A stretch of DNA of 6,402 bases, from the NCBI GenBank assembly GCA_003139735.1, contig PLGA01000399.1, positions 1 through 6,402 on the forward strand. Direction: 5' to 3'. A program made the translations under genes and the position numbers. Of the stretch, positions 6,324 to 6,402 are shown in pieces. The notes under the pieces were generated by a model that made no database searches, was not told the DNA's origin, and was given only the letters and a program-made list of their open reading frames with translations. This DNA comes from Bryobacterales bacterium (GTDB taxonomy: Bacteria > Acidobacteriota > Terriglobia > Bryobacterales > Bryobacteraceae). Within the stretch, counting starts at the first letter, position 1. Each line of letters begins with the position of its first letter.

Positions 6324-6350
6324 CCACTTCAGGGCCGCGACGCCACTTCA
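6324..6350. repeat. Direct repeat CCACTTCA, two copies, 19-base period
   Basis: Copies at 6324-6331 and 6343-6350. Each continues as (A/G)G(A/G)CC, so the similarity extends to about 13 bases with two mismatches. This could be a recombinase arm-type site or part of an insertion-sequence end. Confidence 0.45.
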
Positions 6351-6360
6351 AGACCACGAT

Positions 6361-6374
6361 ACTGGCGACTGGCG
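6361..6374. repeat. Tandem 7-bp repeat ACTGGCG x2
   Basis: ACTGGCG occurs at 6361-6367 and 6368-6374 without a gap. It is close to the CCACTTCA repeats. Function unknown; replication slippage is the simple explanation. Confidence 0.5.
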
Positions 6375-6402
6375 ATGTATCCTAGGAGTCTGTCGGAGAT
6401 AG

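Larger units (their letters stand above)
6244..6402. other. Right-edge non-coding stretch after the integrase
   Basis: No gene is seen. It contains two copies of CCACTTCA 19 bases apart, a tandem ACTGGCG pair, and an 8-bp palindrome TCCTAGGA at 6380-6387 followed by GAGTCTGTCGGAGATAG to the window end. Short repeats next to an integrase or at an insertion-sequence end are common, and the last bases look a little like an insertion-sequence terminus, but the window stops before this can be judged. Confidence 0.4.

Overview
The window is GC-rich bacterial DNA that most resembles an Acidobacteriota genome of the Solibacter/Bryobacterales type. The best clue is the secreted VWA protein at 879-1823, which has the layout of the 'VWFA-related Acidobacterial domain' family. 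The small helix-turn-helix protein before it and the DUF4118 sensor kinase after it also look familiar from that phylum. This is recognition from memory, not a database result.

Left part (1-4129). At the left edge, on the minus strand, lies the first 48 codons of a response regulator whose receiver N-terminus resembles the KdpE-like regulator encoded at 3404-4129. A spacer of roughly 300 bases follows. Then comes a tightly packed plus-strand run: a small HTH protein, a secreted VWA protein (11 bp overlap), a membrane-bound KdpD-like histidine kinase (34 bp gap) and an OmpR/KdpE-type response regulator (41 bp overlap, TTG start with a strong Shine-Dalgarno). This looks like one operon for a two-component system with an exported VWA partner. 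No kdpFABC genes and no N-terminal KdpD/Usp domain are visible, so the input signal is unknown.

Right part (4130-6402). This is a scar of mobile DNA. A Fic-family gene on the minus strand (about 4539-5256) keeps a perfect Fic motif, but it has lost its N-terminal part and carries a one-base frameshift near its 3' end. Next to its broken 5' end, and divergent from it, starts a complete tyrosine recombinase (5305-6243, plus strand) with all six catalytic residues. On the other side of the fic remnant, at 4252-4371 on the minus strand, is the C-terminal tail of a second recombinase of the same family (31 of 36 residues identical). The fic remnant is therefore bracketed by one intact and one decayed integrase in opposite orientation. 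The last 160 bases hold no gene, only short direct repeats.

Main points: a likely kinase/regulator/VWA operon, a fic pseudogene with two independent lesions, and an overlooked inverted integrase relic suggesting repeated visits of one recombinase family to this locus.
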